A stretch of DNA of 64,000 bases from the NCBI GenBank assembly GCA_963169105.1, contig OY720643.1, positions 102,621,697 to 102,685,696 of the forward strand. Direction: 5' to 3'. Source of the stretch: Ceriagrion tenellum. Taxonomy: Eukaryota; Arthropoda; Insecta; Odonata; Coenagrionidae. Under the pieces are notes generated by a model. That model searched no databases and had not been told where the DNA came from. It saw only the letters and a list, made by a program, of their open reading frames with translations. The position numbers and the translations under genes are program-made. Position 1 is the stretch's first letter. Each line of letters starts with the position of its first letter. Positions 1 through 12,108 of the stretch are shown here, one piece after another.

Positions 1-1
1 C

Positions 2-565
2 TGCCCCCGCTGCAGCCTGGATAAGCATGACGGTGTGGAATGCACAAGTGACCCGCTTTGCGTCAATTGCGAGGGTGCCCATCCCGTGTACTCTCGTGAT
101 TGTCCAAAGATGATCGAAGAGCGCAAAATCATGGAGATTAAGACGGTGGATAAAATACCGTATCTCGAGGCTCGTAAAAAGTATAGAGCACAAGTTGCCC
201 CCACTTTTTCCAGGTCGTGGGCTCATGTCGCTGCCACTCCGATCGCAAAGGTCACAATCTCGACCCAGACGGATGAAAATGCCAATCAGGAAACTAAACC
301 CGCAGAAGAGAAATCGGCCACTCCGGTTAAGGCTTCCAATCCGGAATCTAAGACCAAACCCACCGGTCCGGGGTCCCCTAAGCGGAACCCGGCCAAAACA
401 TCTGCCGGGGCCACGCAATCCAAGCGTGGGAACTCGCAATCCCCCGGTCCGTCTGGCAAGGCTCGAAAGAGCACCCCAGAGCCAATGCAGGAGGATGAGT
501 GTCTATCAGACACTGATATCCTCCAAGTTCGTAGCAAGGGGAAGAAAAATCGCATAAGACGCTGA
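2..565 (+). CDS. ORF1 (gag-like nucleic-acid binding protein), C-terminal part, of LINE copy A
   Basis: The frame is open from base 2, so the gene starts outside the window. It begins inside a CCHC zinc knuckle (CX2CX4HX4C, bases 2-43) followed by a second one (CX2CX3HX6C, bases 59-103). After these comes a basic, proline/serine/lysine-rich tail ending in a KGKKNRIRR-like stretch. In the complete relative at 31114-32271 three such knuckles occur, so the first is off the window. ORF1 proteins of this kind coat the LINE RNA in the ribonucleoprotein. The stop is at 563-565 and ORF2 begins 65 bases later. No break is visible in the part present. Confidence 0.85.
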   Translation, partial: CPRCSLDKHDGVECTSDPLCVNCEGAHPVYSRDCPKMIEERKIMEIKTVDKIPYLEARKKYRAQVAPTFSRSWAHVAATPIAKVTISTQTDENANQETKPAEEKSATPVKASNPESKTKPTGPGSPKRNPAKTSAGATQSKRGNSQSPGPSGKARKSTPEPMQEDECLSDTDILQVRSKGKKNRIRR

Positions 566-630
566 CCTCCCCAATTTTTAACCGCTCGATTTTATCTTAG
601 TTTATTTTTTCTATTTATTATTTCCTTTTT

Positions 631-3600
631 ATGGCTTTTATATTGCAGTGGAATTGCAACGGTTTTTATCGGCATAAGGAGGAGCTGGACGTTTTAATAC
701 GTGATTTTAACCCGGTTTGCGTTTGTCTTCAGGAAACGCATTTTAAAAACACGGACAAGGGCATTTTAAACGATTTTAAGGTTTTTAGACTAGACGACAC
801 CTGCGGCCAACGAGCCCAGGGTGGAGTGGCAATTGCTATCCGGGAGGCCCTTTACACCTCCCAGGTACACCTGAACACACCGTTTCAAGCGGTGGCAGTG
901 ACTGTTCACGCTCCGCAGATGGTTACGTTATGCAACGTATATCTGCCGGAGGGTGCACCGGTCACCCGTTTTAATTTGGAAGCCCTTGTCCACCAGCTGC
1001 CTCAGCCCTTTATTTTACTCGGTGACTTCAACGCACACGATCCTCTATGGGGAAGCAGTAGAGGACAATGTAATCGTAGAGGACGGATTTTATCTTCCTT
1101 TATTACGGAGTCTAACCTAGTTTTATTGAACGACGAGGAGAAAACCCGGTTCAACAGCTTTACTGGTGACTTCTCCTCTATAGACTTATGCGCGACATCG
1201 AGCGTGTTTTTAAATAAACTGAGTATGTCCGTACACGACGATTTATGTGGGAGTGATCACTATCCCATTTTTATATTGAAAGACGGACGTTCTAACCCTA
1301 TTTTTATTCGGCAGGGCAACTGGATTATCCGGAGAGCCGATTGGGGTCGTTTTAAGAGCAATTTTACCTTTAAACACGACATGACGCTAAACAGCGTGAC
1401 TAACATTAATCATTTAACAAGCTGCATCATCGAAGCCGCGAATACAAGCGTACCACGGTCTCGCCGTCTCAAATCAAGACAATGTGTACCTTGGTGGAAT
1501 GAAGAATGCGCAGCTGCCATTCGCAAACGGAAAAAGGCGCTACAAATTTTTAAAAAGTTCCCGACGGACACGAACCTTTCCGCCTTCCGGCGCTTAAGAG
1601 CTAAGGCTCGGCAGGTCGTGAATAAGGCGAAGAAGGCTTCCTGGGTGGAATTTGTCTCGGATGTCAACTGTAGAACACCACTTACACAGGTCTGGCGCAA
1701 GATCAGGAGTCTATCGGGTAACCACCAACAGGTCGGCATCTCCTTTTTACATGGCAATGGCGATGTAATAACGTCTGAAATTACTATCAGCGACATTTTC
1801 GCCCAGCTACTTGCCAAAACCAGCAGTAACAGGAGCTACGACCCTACGTTTCTGAAAACCAAGGAGCGATTGGAGATGTCCCCGATAAACTTTAAGGAAA
1901 GACATCCCTTGGCGGATTACAACCTTCCGTTTTCCCTCTGGGAACTCAAATCTGCCATTGCTGACTCCCATATCACTTCTCCGGGACCTGACGAGGTCCA
2001 CAATGCCTTCCTCCGGAATATCCCGGAGTCGGCACTGTTGGAGGTTCTCCATACCTTCAACCATGGCTAGAAGGTTGTTTTCCACCGTCCTGGCGGGAGT
2101 CTGCGGTGGTTCCTATACTCAAAAAAGGCAAAGACCGAGCCGACCCGAATAACTTTAGACCTGTATCCCTCACCAGCTGCCTGTGTAAGGCTATGGAAAG
2201 AATGGTGAATCGGCGGCTCGTCTGGTGGCTAGAGCGCCGAAACCTTCTCTCTGGTATTCAATGTGGTTTCCGCAGAGGCCGTTCCACTACCGATCATTTA
2301 GTCAGAATTGACAACTATATCCAGGAAGCCTTTCTTCTGCGCCAACACGTAGTCGGGGTATTTTTTGACATAGAGAAGGCATACGACCGAGTTTGGCGTC
2401 ACAAAATCCTAAGAACGATGCACGAATGGGGATTTCGGGGTAACCTACCCATTTTTATTCAAAAGTTTTTATCGGACCGAGTTTTTAAAGTGAGAATTGG
2501 CCAACACGAATCGAAATTTTATAGTCAAGAGAACGGTGTTCCCCAAGGTTCAGTACTTAGCGTAACGCTATTTGCTATAGCGATTAACGATATCGCTAAC
2601 TGTGTAAAAACACCGGTAATTGGCTCACTGTTTGTGGACGACCTCGCAATTTTTTGTAGGTCATCCCAACCAGCTACCGCGGGCAGACTTATCCAGCTTA
2701 CTCTAAACAAGTTGGATAGGTGGGCCAAAGATAACGGCTTTAAATTCTCCTTGGAGAAAACTAAATGCCTCCACTTACGCCGGTGTAGGGGTCATACCAT
2801 TCCCCCATCACTAACCTTGGGCGGTACAAACCTTCCGTTTGTTGACTCTGTACGTTTTTTAGGCATGATTATTGACTGTCGCCTCAACTGGCGGGAACAT
2901 ATCGATACTTTAAAACTTAAATGTCTTAAGACTCTAAACATTTTAAAATTCTTAAGTCACTCAACATGGGGAGCCGATCGCTCAATGCTGATCTTGTTGT
3001 ACCGTTCGATGGTCCGATCGAAGCTTGACTATGGTTCCTTCGTATACGCCTCCGGACGGGAGTCGTACCTACGTACTCTGAACGCGGTACACAATGCAGG
3101 CCTACGGATATCCACTGGGGCGTTCCGGACTAGTCCGGTGCAAAGCCTCTATGTGGATACAGGAGAGCCGCCATTGTGCCACCGAAGGAACCTGCTCATG
3201 TGCAATTACTTTGCCAAAATTTTATCTATGAAGTCCCACCCATGTTTCAACCTTGTTTTTAAACCCCAATTAAGAGAACTTTTCAATCGCCGGACAAGAG
3301 CCACTAGGCCTGCTAGCATAAGGTTTTATACTTTCATCCAAGCGCAAGGTATTACACTCCCAGACATATACCCTATAGGAAGCTGCAAAAGTCCGCCTTG
3401 GGTCACTCCCGCGCCTAAAATCAATACTGATCTTAACAAGCGTCTAAAACACTTTACCACTGCAGAAGAGTACCAGCGTCTATTCTATATGTTCTTAGAC
3501 ACCCATCGAGATCTCGTGCCTATTTATACCGACGGCTCCAGATCAGGCACCGCCAGCGCGTGCGCAGTCTTCTCACCCCATCACGAAGCTGTGAAAGCAA

Positions 3601-4334
3601 GGCTTCATCCAATGTGTAGCGCTTTCACAGCGGAGCTGTACGCTATTAGGCGGGCCTTGGATGGGATTCAGGACCGTGGCTCCTTCGTTGTATGCTCGGA
3701 CTCCCTAAGTGCACTGAATGCCATTTCCGGCCTTTTTCCCGCGCACCCTTTAGTCCAGGAGATTCAATCGTCACTCCTCTCTCTTGACAAAAAGGGAATT
3801 AAGATCTTTTTCACGTGGATCCCTGGACACGTGGGTATCACCGGGAACGAGAAGGCCGACGCTTTGGCGAAAGAGGCACTCGCAATGGACGCCATGGAAC
3901 CGATGCCGGTACCCTTCCAAGATGTGAAGGCGGCTTTAAGAAATGCAGTCTTAGAGCAGTGGAAGGAGGCGTGGAGAACCACCGAAAATAACAAACTGCG
4001 CGGTTTAAAACCGGTTGTGACAGCGTGGCCTTCGTCCGTCAGGAAGAGTCGCCGAGAGGAAGTCGTCATAACAAGACTAAGGATAGGGCACAGCCCTCTG
4101 ACCCACTCCTTCCTCTTCACCGAAGAGAAAATTCCACCGCGATGTGATGACTGTGACTGTCCTCTTAGCATTCAACATATCCTGACGGAGTGTGAGAGAT
4201 ATCGGGCGGTGCGCAACAGGATGCAGCTAGTGGGAGACCTGGGGTACATTCTAGGCGATGACCCAGATGTTCTCAACCGCACTTTGGAATTTTTAAACGA
4301 AACTGGCCTATTTAATAGTATTTTAAGGATGTAA
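631..4334 (+). pseudogene. ORF2 polyprotein (endonuclease-RT-RNase H) of LINE copy A, frameshifted
   Basis: The N-terminal part (631-2070) is an apurinic-like EEP endonuclease: QWNCNG start, CLQETHF, LLGDFNAHDPLWGS and CGSDHYP motifs. The downstream part (read in another frame from about 2063 to 4334) has the RT palm with FFDIEKAYDRVW and FVDD, then RNase H with YTDGSRSG, FTAEL, CSDS and PGHVGITGNEKADA, then a terminal CCHC-like finger (CDDCDCPLSIQHILTEC). Against copy D the two halves are separated by loss of four bases (ACTA in the NQLW codons), which brings a TAG into frame at 2068-2070. Otherwise the reading frame is clean, so the break is young. ORF2 would normally nick the target and prime reverse transcription. 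Confidence 0.9.
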
Positions 4335-4429
4335 CATTATTTTTAATTTTGACTCAGCGTTTATTTCAAGTACTTAATTATAATATAATATGCAGCGTAT
4401 ATTTATTTTTTATAATTATGACGCGTAGT

Positions 4430-4459
4430 GGTGCAAAATGACCATGCCGTCGACGCACC
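4430..4459 (+). promoter_or_regulatory. 3'-terminal RNA hairpin of LINE copy A
   Basis: GGTGC at 4430-4434 can pair with GCACC at 4455-4459, with an inner GAC/GTC pairing. It lies about 10 bases before the ACT-repeat tail. The same hairpin sits before the tail of copies C, D, E and of two older fragments, and in weakened form in B, so it is probably the structure recognised by the element's own reverse transcriptase. That role is inferred. Confidence 0.6.
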
Positions 4460-4549
4460 CTATAAACCCCACTACTACTACTTCGTTGGTGCCCACAATT
4501 AGCTTGCATTTCATCGTTCTCTTGCACCGCGATATCTTCCAGTCCCCAT

Positions 4550-4690
4550 TTTTAGCGATCGCATTTAGACGATGACTCCGATGCCCTGAACCGCTTTTTA
4601 CTATTTTAAATGAAACTGACCTTTTAATATAATTTTAAGGATGTGAATGTTCTTTTAGCTTTCACTTAGGTTAGCATCATTTTATTTTAT
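4550..4690 (+). pseudogene. Relic of I-like LINE 3' end (ORF2 C-terminus)
   Basis: The stretch from GATGACTCCGATGCCCTGAA through TTTTAAGGATGTGAATG matches, with small deletions, the last codons of ORF2 and start of the 3' UTR of copy B near 13322-13410. Upstream bases to about 4485 are too degraded to place. It fills the gap between copies A and B. Confidence 0.55.
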
Positions 4691-4734
4691 TACATTACCA
4701 AGTTGTAAACGTATGTTTTTATAGACATGACTTC

Positions 4735-5106
4735 TACCCCTGCGGGTAGGGGGATGGAGAATACTCCCGTAGTATCCCTGCTTGTCGTAAGAGGCGACTA
4801 AAAGGGCGGGGAGGTGTAACCCCGAAAACAAACCCCCAGGCAGCAGAGGGATGCGTCCGGACAGTTTTGTGGGTCCACTGTCTGTGTGCGGCCATACCAG
4901 CTGGCCTGCGATCCACCCTCATGTTTGCCGTGTGCGGAGATCCGTAAGGGGGAGAAAAGGATCCTGGTGGGTGAGCTCTTCGGCACCCAACCGGGTGTCG
5001 GATGCCCGGTATTGGCCGAAGTTCAATACACCGGTTTGCGGTGTGGCGTCCCGAATGTGTGGCTCCGTGGTGGGTGGGGAGCCCAGGGGACGAATTCCTA
5101 ATGTTC
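4735..5106 (+). promoter_or_regulatory. 5' leader (5' UTR/internal promoter region) of LINE copy B
   Basis: The first 75 or so bases match the leader of copy C at 30523 onward with one visible substitution. They can form consecutive hairpins: CTACCC/GGGTAG, ATACT/AGTAT and GTCG/CGAC (the last within TGTCGTAAGAGGCGACTA). A further hairpin, CGGCACCC paired with GGGTGTCG around 4980-5000, is also kept in copy C. Compared with copy C, about 220 bases are missing before ORF1. Full-length LINEs of this type normally carry an internal promoter here. Confidence 0.65.
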
Positions 5107-6314
5107 ATGGAGACAATCTCACTCCCTCCAAATAAAAGATCCCGCCCGGATACGGGCGGGGGAGAAAATAGTTTCGTGAAGAGCAAGCGCTATTTGGTAG
5201 TTAAGTGTGCGAAAGATGGTGGGACGCTTAAAAAGGTGTCTCCCTTCTTCATTAAACGTTCATTGTCTGCGGTTATCCCTGGGGAACCTCACTCAGTTAA
5301 AAAAAACTCCTATGGTACTCTATTGGTTGAGTCAGCAACTATAAATCAAGCGGAAAACTACTGAAAGTTAAGAACCTCCATGACATCCCGGTCACAGTAG
5401 ATATCCACCGCACCCTAAATACTTCTTGGGGAGTTATAAGTCATTATGATCTACTCTACGTTGAAGTAGATGAAATTAAGAGAGAAATGGCCCCACAAGG
5501 TGTAACGGACTGTCGTCGCCTTACGACTAGGAGGAACGGTGAGATGATTAATACAACATCTGTGATCCTCACGTTCGCTCTCGAAAAGCTCCCCGAGAAA
5601 GTATATTAAGGTTACAATTCGGTCCCAGTACGGCCATTCATACCCAACCCCATGCGTTGTTTTCAATGCCAAAAGTTCGGCCACATCGCACCGAGATGTG
5701 AGGGTAAGACCACCTGCCCGCGCTGTGGCAAGGACAAGCATGAGGGTAACGTGTGTTCCTCCGATCCTTTCTGCGTAAACTGCGAGGGTTCGCATCCAGC
5801 GTACTCTCGATATTGCCCTGTGATGAAGGATGAAAGGAAAATTATGGAAATTAAGACCCTAGATAAAATCCCGTATGGAGAGGCGCGGCAGAAGTATCGG
5901 AGTCTCATGGCCCCTAACTTTTCCCGATCTTGGGCAGGTGTAGCAGCAACACCTAAGAAAATGTGTACCATCTCCACACAAACGGAAGTAACTGAACCCA
6001 AGAACAGCGTCAAAGAATCTAATGTACCAAAGAGTATGCCCCAGAAAACCAGGACGAAGATATCGGCCGAGCCGGCTAAGGCCCAAAATCCGGCAAAGAC
6101 GAACGCCACCAGTTCGGGTTCGGGTTCTCCCGGTAAGAACCCGAACAACTCCACCCCGGCCACGCAAATCAGGCGTGGAAAATCTCAATCCCCCGAGCCA
6201 TCTGGTCCGGCCCGGCAGAGCCAACCAGAATCGATGGAAGAGGATGAATATGTCTCTGAGTCGGAGGTCCGTCGGGCTAGGTCTAAGGGGAAGAGACATC
6301 GCTTAAAGCGCTAA
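5107..6314 (+). pseudogene. ORF1 (gag-like) of LINE copy B, broken
   Basis: The start ATG at 5107 aligns with the start chosen for the intact ORF1 at 31114 (both followed shortly by a KRPRPDTGG or KRSRPDTGG motif). A frameshift lies near 5345-5364, where the first frame ends at TGA 5362-5364, and there is an in-frame TAA at 5607-5609. The C-terminal half (from about 5652) keeps three CCHC zinc knuckles: CFQCQKFGHIAPRC, CPRCGKDKHEGNVC and CVNCEGSHPAYSRYC. The tail is basic. Not able to make a full protein. Confidence 0.85.
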
Positions 6315-9002
6315 ATCTCCTACTGTACTTAAGGCCCTTTTATTAATTTTAAAATTATTTATTACTCACCTTTTATGGTTTTTATCTTACAGTGGAACTG
6401 TAATGGTGTTTATCGGCATAAGGAGGAGCTGGCCATTTTAACTCGCGAATTTAACCCATGTTGTGTTGGTCTCCAAGAAACGCATTTCAAAATGGCGGAC
6501 AAGGGGATTTTAAAAGGTTTTAACGTTTTTAGATTTGACGAAATCAGTGGCCAACGAGCCCATGGTGGAGTTATGGTTGCTATTCGGGAGGCCCTTTACA
6601 CCTCCGGAGTGCACCTAAACACGCCGTACCAAGCGGTGGCAGTCACCGTGTACGTCCCCGAGGCGATCACGCTATGCAACGTGTACCTGCCCGAGGGTGC
6701 ACCGGTCACTCAATTTTACCTGAATGCTCTTGTCCGTCAACTACCTCAGCCGTTAATTTTACTAGGAGATTTTAACGCCCACGATCCTCTTTGGGGAAGC
6801 CCAAGAAGGCAATGCAATCGTAGAGGACGGATTTTATCCTCCTTTATTTTAGATAGTGACTTGGTTTTATTGAACAATGGGGAAAAAACCCGTTTTAATT
6901 CTTTTACTGGCGACTCTTCAAGCATAGATTTGTGCATTGTATCGAACGCCCTAAGTACAAAATTTAGCTTATCCGTTCATGACGATCTCTGTGGGAGCGA
7001 TCACCTCCCACTTCTTATTACCAAGGAACGGCATTATATCCCTAGTTTTATACGGACAGGCGATTGGGCTATCCGGAAAGCAGACTGGTCGCTTTTCAGA
7101 AGCAGTTTTAATTTCAAATATGACGAAACACGTGATAGTGTTAACAATATTAATAGTTTGACTAGCAGTATAATACAAGCCGCACGCGCCAGCGTACCAC
7201 GGTCTCGCGGTACTACGACGAGACCTCAAGTTCCGTGGTGGAATGATGACTGCGCGAAAGCTATCCGCCAACGTAAAAAGGCGTTGCCGATTTTTAACAA
7301 ATATCCGGCGGAAACCAATCTATCCTCCTTCAGGCGCTTGAGAGGAAAGGCACGACAGGTCGTGAGAGACGCAAAAAGAGCTTCCTGGATGGAATTTGTG
7401 TCGGTTGTGAATAGCAGGACCCCACTTGCACAGGTGTGGCGTAAGGTGAAGAGTATCTCGGGTAATCACTATCAGCCGGGGATAACCTACCTCAAGGTAG
7501 GTGGCGATATTGTGACCTCAGCTCCTGAGATTGGTGAGGCTTTTGGCCTATTACTCGCCGATACGAGCAGTAATAGATACTACAATCCCACATTTTTGGG
7601 ATTTAAATTACGAGTAGAAGCCTCACCAATCAACTTTCGTGAGATCCGCTCTCATGAAGATTATAACCTTCCGTTCACCCTTAGGGAGCAATCAGCCATT
7701 GATGACTCCAAATTTACGGCCTCGGGATTGGATGAGGTCCACAACGCCTTTCTCCGGAATATTCCGACGACGGCAATGTTAGAGGTCCTCCTCACTCTCA
7801 ATCACCTTTGGAGAGACGGTGCATTCCCGTCGTCCTGGCGGGAATCTGTAGTCATACCCATACCGAAGCAGGTCAAAGACCGTACTGACCCGATTAGTTA
7901 TCGACCTATATCACTCACTAACTGCCTGTGCAAGTTAATGGAAAGAATGGTTAACCGACGGCTTATTTGGTGGCTAGAGCGCCGAAACCTTCTCTCCGAT
8001 ATTCAGTGTGGATTTCGTAGAGGCCGGTCCACGATCGATCACCTGATAAGAATAGATAACTACATCCAGGAAGCCTTTCTTCTCCGCCAGCATGTTGTCG
8101 GCGTCTTCTTTGACATAGAGAAGGCATATGACACTGTCTGGCGGCGGAAAATATTGAACACTTTGCACGAATGGGGGCTCAGGGGTAATCTACCCACTTT
8201 TATTCAGAATTTTTTATCCGATCGGGTGTTTAAAGTTAGAATCGGTCAGTACCTATCCGTAGCATACAGCCAAGATAATGGGGTTCCACAAGGGTCAGTT
8301 TTAAGCGTAACACTTTTCGCCGTGGCAATCAACGATATCGTTGATTGCATGAAGCCACCGGTGATAGGGTCTTTGTTTGTGGATGACTTCGCGATATTCT
8401 GCAGGTCATCTTATCTTACCTCTGCCGCTAGACTCACCCAACTTACGCTGAATAAATTGGAGAAATGGACCCAAAGGAGCGGATTTAAATTCTCCTTGGA
8501 GAAAACGAAATGCATTCACTTTCACCGGATTAGGGGGCTACACATCCCTCCGCCGCTACATTTAGGAGGGAAAAACATTCCATTTGTGGATTCCAACCGT
8601 TTCCTGGGACTTGTATTTGACTATCGCCTCAACTGGAAGGAACAAATTAGTGTCCTGAAACGAAAATGTACAAATGCGTTAAATATTCTGAAATATCTAT
8701 GTCACTCATCCTGGGGAGCTGATCGCAATACGCTGATCTTACTACACCGGACGCTGATACGGTCAAAACTAGACTACGGTTGTTTTGTGTACTCCTCCGG
8801 TCGGGAGTCATACTTGCGCCCACTGACATCGGTGCACAATGCTGGAATACGGTTAGCCACCGGGGCGTTCCGTACGAGTCCAGTGCAAAGCATCTATGCG
8901 GATGCAGGAGAACCGCCCTTGTCCCATCGGAGAAATATGCTTATGTGCGGCTATGTAGCAAAATTTTAACCAAGAGGACTCACCCTGGTTTTAACATTGT
9001 TT

Positions 9003-9006
9003 TTAA
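9003..9006. repeat. TTAA target-site duplication, left of piggyBac
   Basis: TTAA immediately precedes the left terminal repeat, and the same four bases follow the right end at 12322-12325. Pre-insertion sequence GTTTTTAACCCCGC can be read across the site, in the ORF2 frame of copy B. TTAA is the fixed target of piggyBac transposases. Confidence 0.95.
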
Positions 9007-9066
9007 CACTAGAATCGCGGACTTTTTCGTATACCTAGAACCGCGGAGGGGGTCATTTTGACCCCT
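9007..9066 (+). repeat. Left end of piggyBac: terminal plus subterminal repeat
   Basis: The outer repeat is at 9007-9021. After an 8-base spacer the inner repeat (9030-9066) begins TATACCTAGAACCGCGG and contains the near-palindrome GGGGTCATTTTGACCCC. The inner repeat is itself a variant of the outer one with the CTAGAACCGCGGA core. Confidence 0.85.
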
Positions 9067-9446
9067 CGTCTTTTCTTGCCATATTTTTAGTATTTTGGGT
9101 TTCTTTTGGATACTGCACTATGTGAAATGAATTATCTGAGATTTACAATGAAATTTGAATGATTTATGGGCGGTATAAGCGCTAGATAGGCTACCCGCCT
9201 TGCACAAATAATGCGTTTTTCACATTTTTAATATATGTTCGGCTGAGGATGGGGGAAAAATGTAAATTTTTTTTTAAGAAAAAAGAAACACTTTTATTGG
9301 TGCAGAGAAGCATACAGTAATGAAGAATGTAGAATAAATTCGTTTCGTTGGGTAAAAAGAGAAACACTGAACAAGGTAAGTGTAGAAAAGGTAAGTAAAC
9401 TACATTGATTACTTTGGTTTTCTTGTACAATTTTCACATTGCGAAA

Positions 9447-11541
9447 CTAATTTCTATCTTTTGGCTTACAGGATAGACATATTGCTTGCATTGTCGAAGT
9501 ACATGGACCGCAGACAACTTTCTTACATTCCATACAGAGATAGGATGACTTGTTCTTGCTTTTCGCAGAGCATACCTCAAGTACCTGACATTTGCGTCGA
9601 TTCTCCAGCTTCGAAGTTTCAGGTAAGTCCAAATTTGCTTGTAAATTGGGTCTAGCCCTTACAATTTTATTTGTCACCGAAAGCTCCTCTGACAGCTTTC
9701 TGAGAAACTCGTGACGTGAAATCTTTTCCCCCGTGCATTCTGAGAAGAGAATGTAAGCATTGATAGCAGCAATATCCAATACGTTGTAAAAAACATGTAC
9801 TGGCCAGCGTCGCGTGGCAGCACGAACAGAGTAAAGCCTAGCCATTTGATCAACAGAGTCAACACCAGCTTTATTTTTAATATAAACCTCAATAGTTTTA
9901 GGAAGTCTTTTCTCAGTTTCCCCCACTGTGATATTGGGATGCATAGTGCTTAGTACAATCACATTTTTCTCCCTTTTACCCTGATACACTGTCAGAGAGG
10001 CGTCATTGTTTTTCAAAAAAACTGTGGAATACCGATGTCCTTTAGCTGCTTTTACCTCATGAGGTATTTCCCTTCTCTTCCTATTTACAGTACCCACTAA
10101 GCTTGTTTGCTGGGCTTTTAGGGCCCTTGCAAGTTTCACAGTAGTAAAATAATTATCAGTAGTGATATTTCTTCCTTTTTTCATGTATAATTCAGACAAC
10201 TTCAGAACGACATGCTCACCTAAGTTTACATCTGGTGCCCGCTCGTCTGATTTACCTAGGTAAGGCATGGCATTACACATAAATTTAGTTTTAGCATCGC
10301 AGAGCATCCAGAATTTTATGCCGAATTTGTCAGGCTTGTTGGGCATATATTGTGTAAAAGGGCATCTTGCCTTTGACGGAAAAAGCTGCTCGTCAACCGT
10401 GAGTTCAGGCCCTGGTTTGTACAATGAGTTGCAGTTCACGATAAAAGAGTCCCAAAGGTCAGAGCAAAGTGCAAATTTGTCAGTACGCAGCCGTTGACTT
10501 CTCTCCGTTCTCAAATCAAACCTCAAGTGCCGCATTATTTCGCGGAAACGATCGCGACTCATTGTTTGTGAGAAGAAGGGTGGGCCCCATTCTTTGGACC
10601 ACAAAAAGTCAAGCTCCAAGTTCCTTGCTCCGTACCAACCACGTGCATACAAAACTGCAATGAAAGCTTCCAGTTCATCCATAGATACCGACCAGTCCTT
10701 GTCCCCACTTTCTTCACGAGCCCGATTTTCCGTGCACATCTTCATGTGCTTCAGCATAGTTGGAGTTATCACCAAATCCCATGCTGAGCGAACAACACCC
10801 TCATGAATGTGACGCTTTGCGAACGCAGAGGGTCCAGGAGCTTCACGAAACACATTGTGAGCGTCCCTCCGCCCAACATTTCCGGGGCCAATGTCTGTTA
10901 CAGTCCATTCTGTTCCATCTGTTCCAGATACTTTGTCGCCAACCTGAAGTGTATGCAGTGAAGAAGAAGATTGAAGACTAGCACGCCCCCGGCGAGAACC
11001 ACCTCGTCCTCGTACCTGGCCACGAGGAGCGGCAGCAGCAGACTCAAGCGGCTCGTCGTCTTCAGCAGGAGCGACTACAGCATCGCCACCCCCACGTCCT
11101 CGATGGCCCCGAGCACCACGGCAGAGGCCCTGGGCAGTTCCAGGGCGACCCCGAGTCCCTCGAGCAGGAACTGTGGACGCGACTTGGTCCACGGGAGGCT
11201 GTGTTTTGGGACCACGTCCACGTCGTAGTGTGCGGGTGGTTGGCGGCTGATAGGGAACGTACTCCTCACCATCATTACCTGTACCAAACAAAATAAATGC
11301 TTTATGAAATAGATTTGTAACAATTATCAAAGAATGCGAGTAAAATAAAAATAGGAAACTTACCAGTGTCTTCGCTTGAATCTTCAGTCAAGGACTCTTC
11401 ACTGTCTTCCTCAGCGTCAACGCTGCCGTCATACACTACAACAGGATCATCCTCCGCCTCAGAGCAATCCTCAGGCACATCCTGAAGTAGCTCGAGAATA
11501 CGACCGACCTGTTCTGCGGTGTATCCCTTTGACCGACGCAT
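9447..11541 (-). CDS. piggyBac transposase, two exons, apparently intact (669 aa)
   Basis: Read as exons 11541-11364 and 11278-9447. The donor is ACTG|GTAAGT (intron from 11363) and the acceptor TACAG|GTAATG (exon from 11278); the frame is kept across the junction. The N-terminus is acidic (EESLTEDSSED), then an Arg/Gly-rich disordered segment (about residues 75-160). The DDE_Tnp_1_7 domain carries the three catalytic aspartates in TVDEQLF (about D355), TTDNYFTT (about D434) and AGVDSVDQM (about D533), plus RWPVHVFYNVLDIAAINAY. A C-terminal cysteine-rich domain (CSAK..CMECKKVVCGPC..CLSC) binds the end repeats in known family members. Length is slightly above the usual 550-600. It would cut and paste the element at TTAA. 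Confidence 0.9.
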
Positions 11542-12108
11542 CGCTGGGCGTTGACCGGAGTATCACCCTTGAAACGGTATTGCCCTTTGTTCAGCGCTGA
11601 GCAATGCAGCGCAACAATCGAACGGGCGAGACGGCGAGCGTGTCAGTGTCGTGAAAAAAGACGTGTTCGTTCTGTGAAAACCAATACGAGGCGCACTCCC
11701 CCTCACCCCCTCGACTCATCCGACTTCTCGCTTCACGCAATACCGCACTGCCGCGCAAACTGATGAATTCGGGTGAATTGCGAAGTATTACATTGTAATT
11801 CATGTAATAGAGCTGGCAACTACAATGACGCCACACTGGTAGGGGAGGCACGGTAGGGGAAGGAAGGAGCCTTGAGTGGGGGTAGCCGAGGAAAGGGGGG
11901 TGCCCGGAAATTTTCGCGTAGGTCCATTTCTACGCGGCTCGACTCTCACATTCTTTCAGGCGTCCGCTGGGCGGGTTGCCTTTATCTGCGGCCTAATAAG
12001 AAACGACAGAGGTAATCCATGCCATTCCCACACATTCGACCTTCGAAAATTACGCTTGCGGTGAATTTCTGCTGCGAAAATATAAAGTTCGGGAATGACA
12101 ACAGAGCA

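Larger units (their letters stand above)
1..4482 (+). mobile_element. I-superfamily non-LTR retrotransposon, copy A (5' end outside window)
   Basis: This is the 3' four-fifths of a two-ORF LINE. It contains the end of ORF1 (gag-like, zinc knuckles), ORF2 (endonuclease, reverse transcriptase, RNase H), a short 3' UTR and a 3' tail of ACT repeats at 4470-4482. The RNase H domain and short-repeat tail place it in the I superfamily. It is almost identical to copy D (29484-38620), so this family moved recently. ORF2 carries a 4-nt deletion near 2062, so the copy cannot make a full ORF2 protein. Confidence 0.9.

Noticed and set aside
4735..4812. Firm call of an HDV-like ribozyme in the LINE 5' leader
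   Set aside because: Hairpins are visible but I could not satisfy the P1/P2 pseudoknot pairing by hand, so it is kept only as a hypothesis in the findings.
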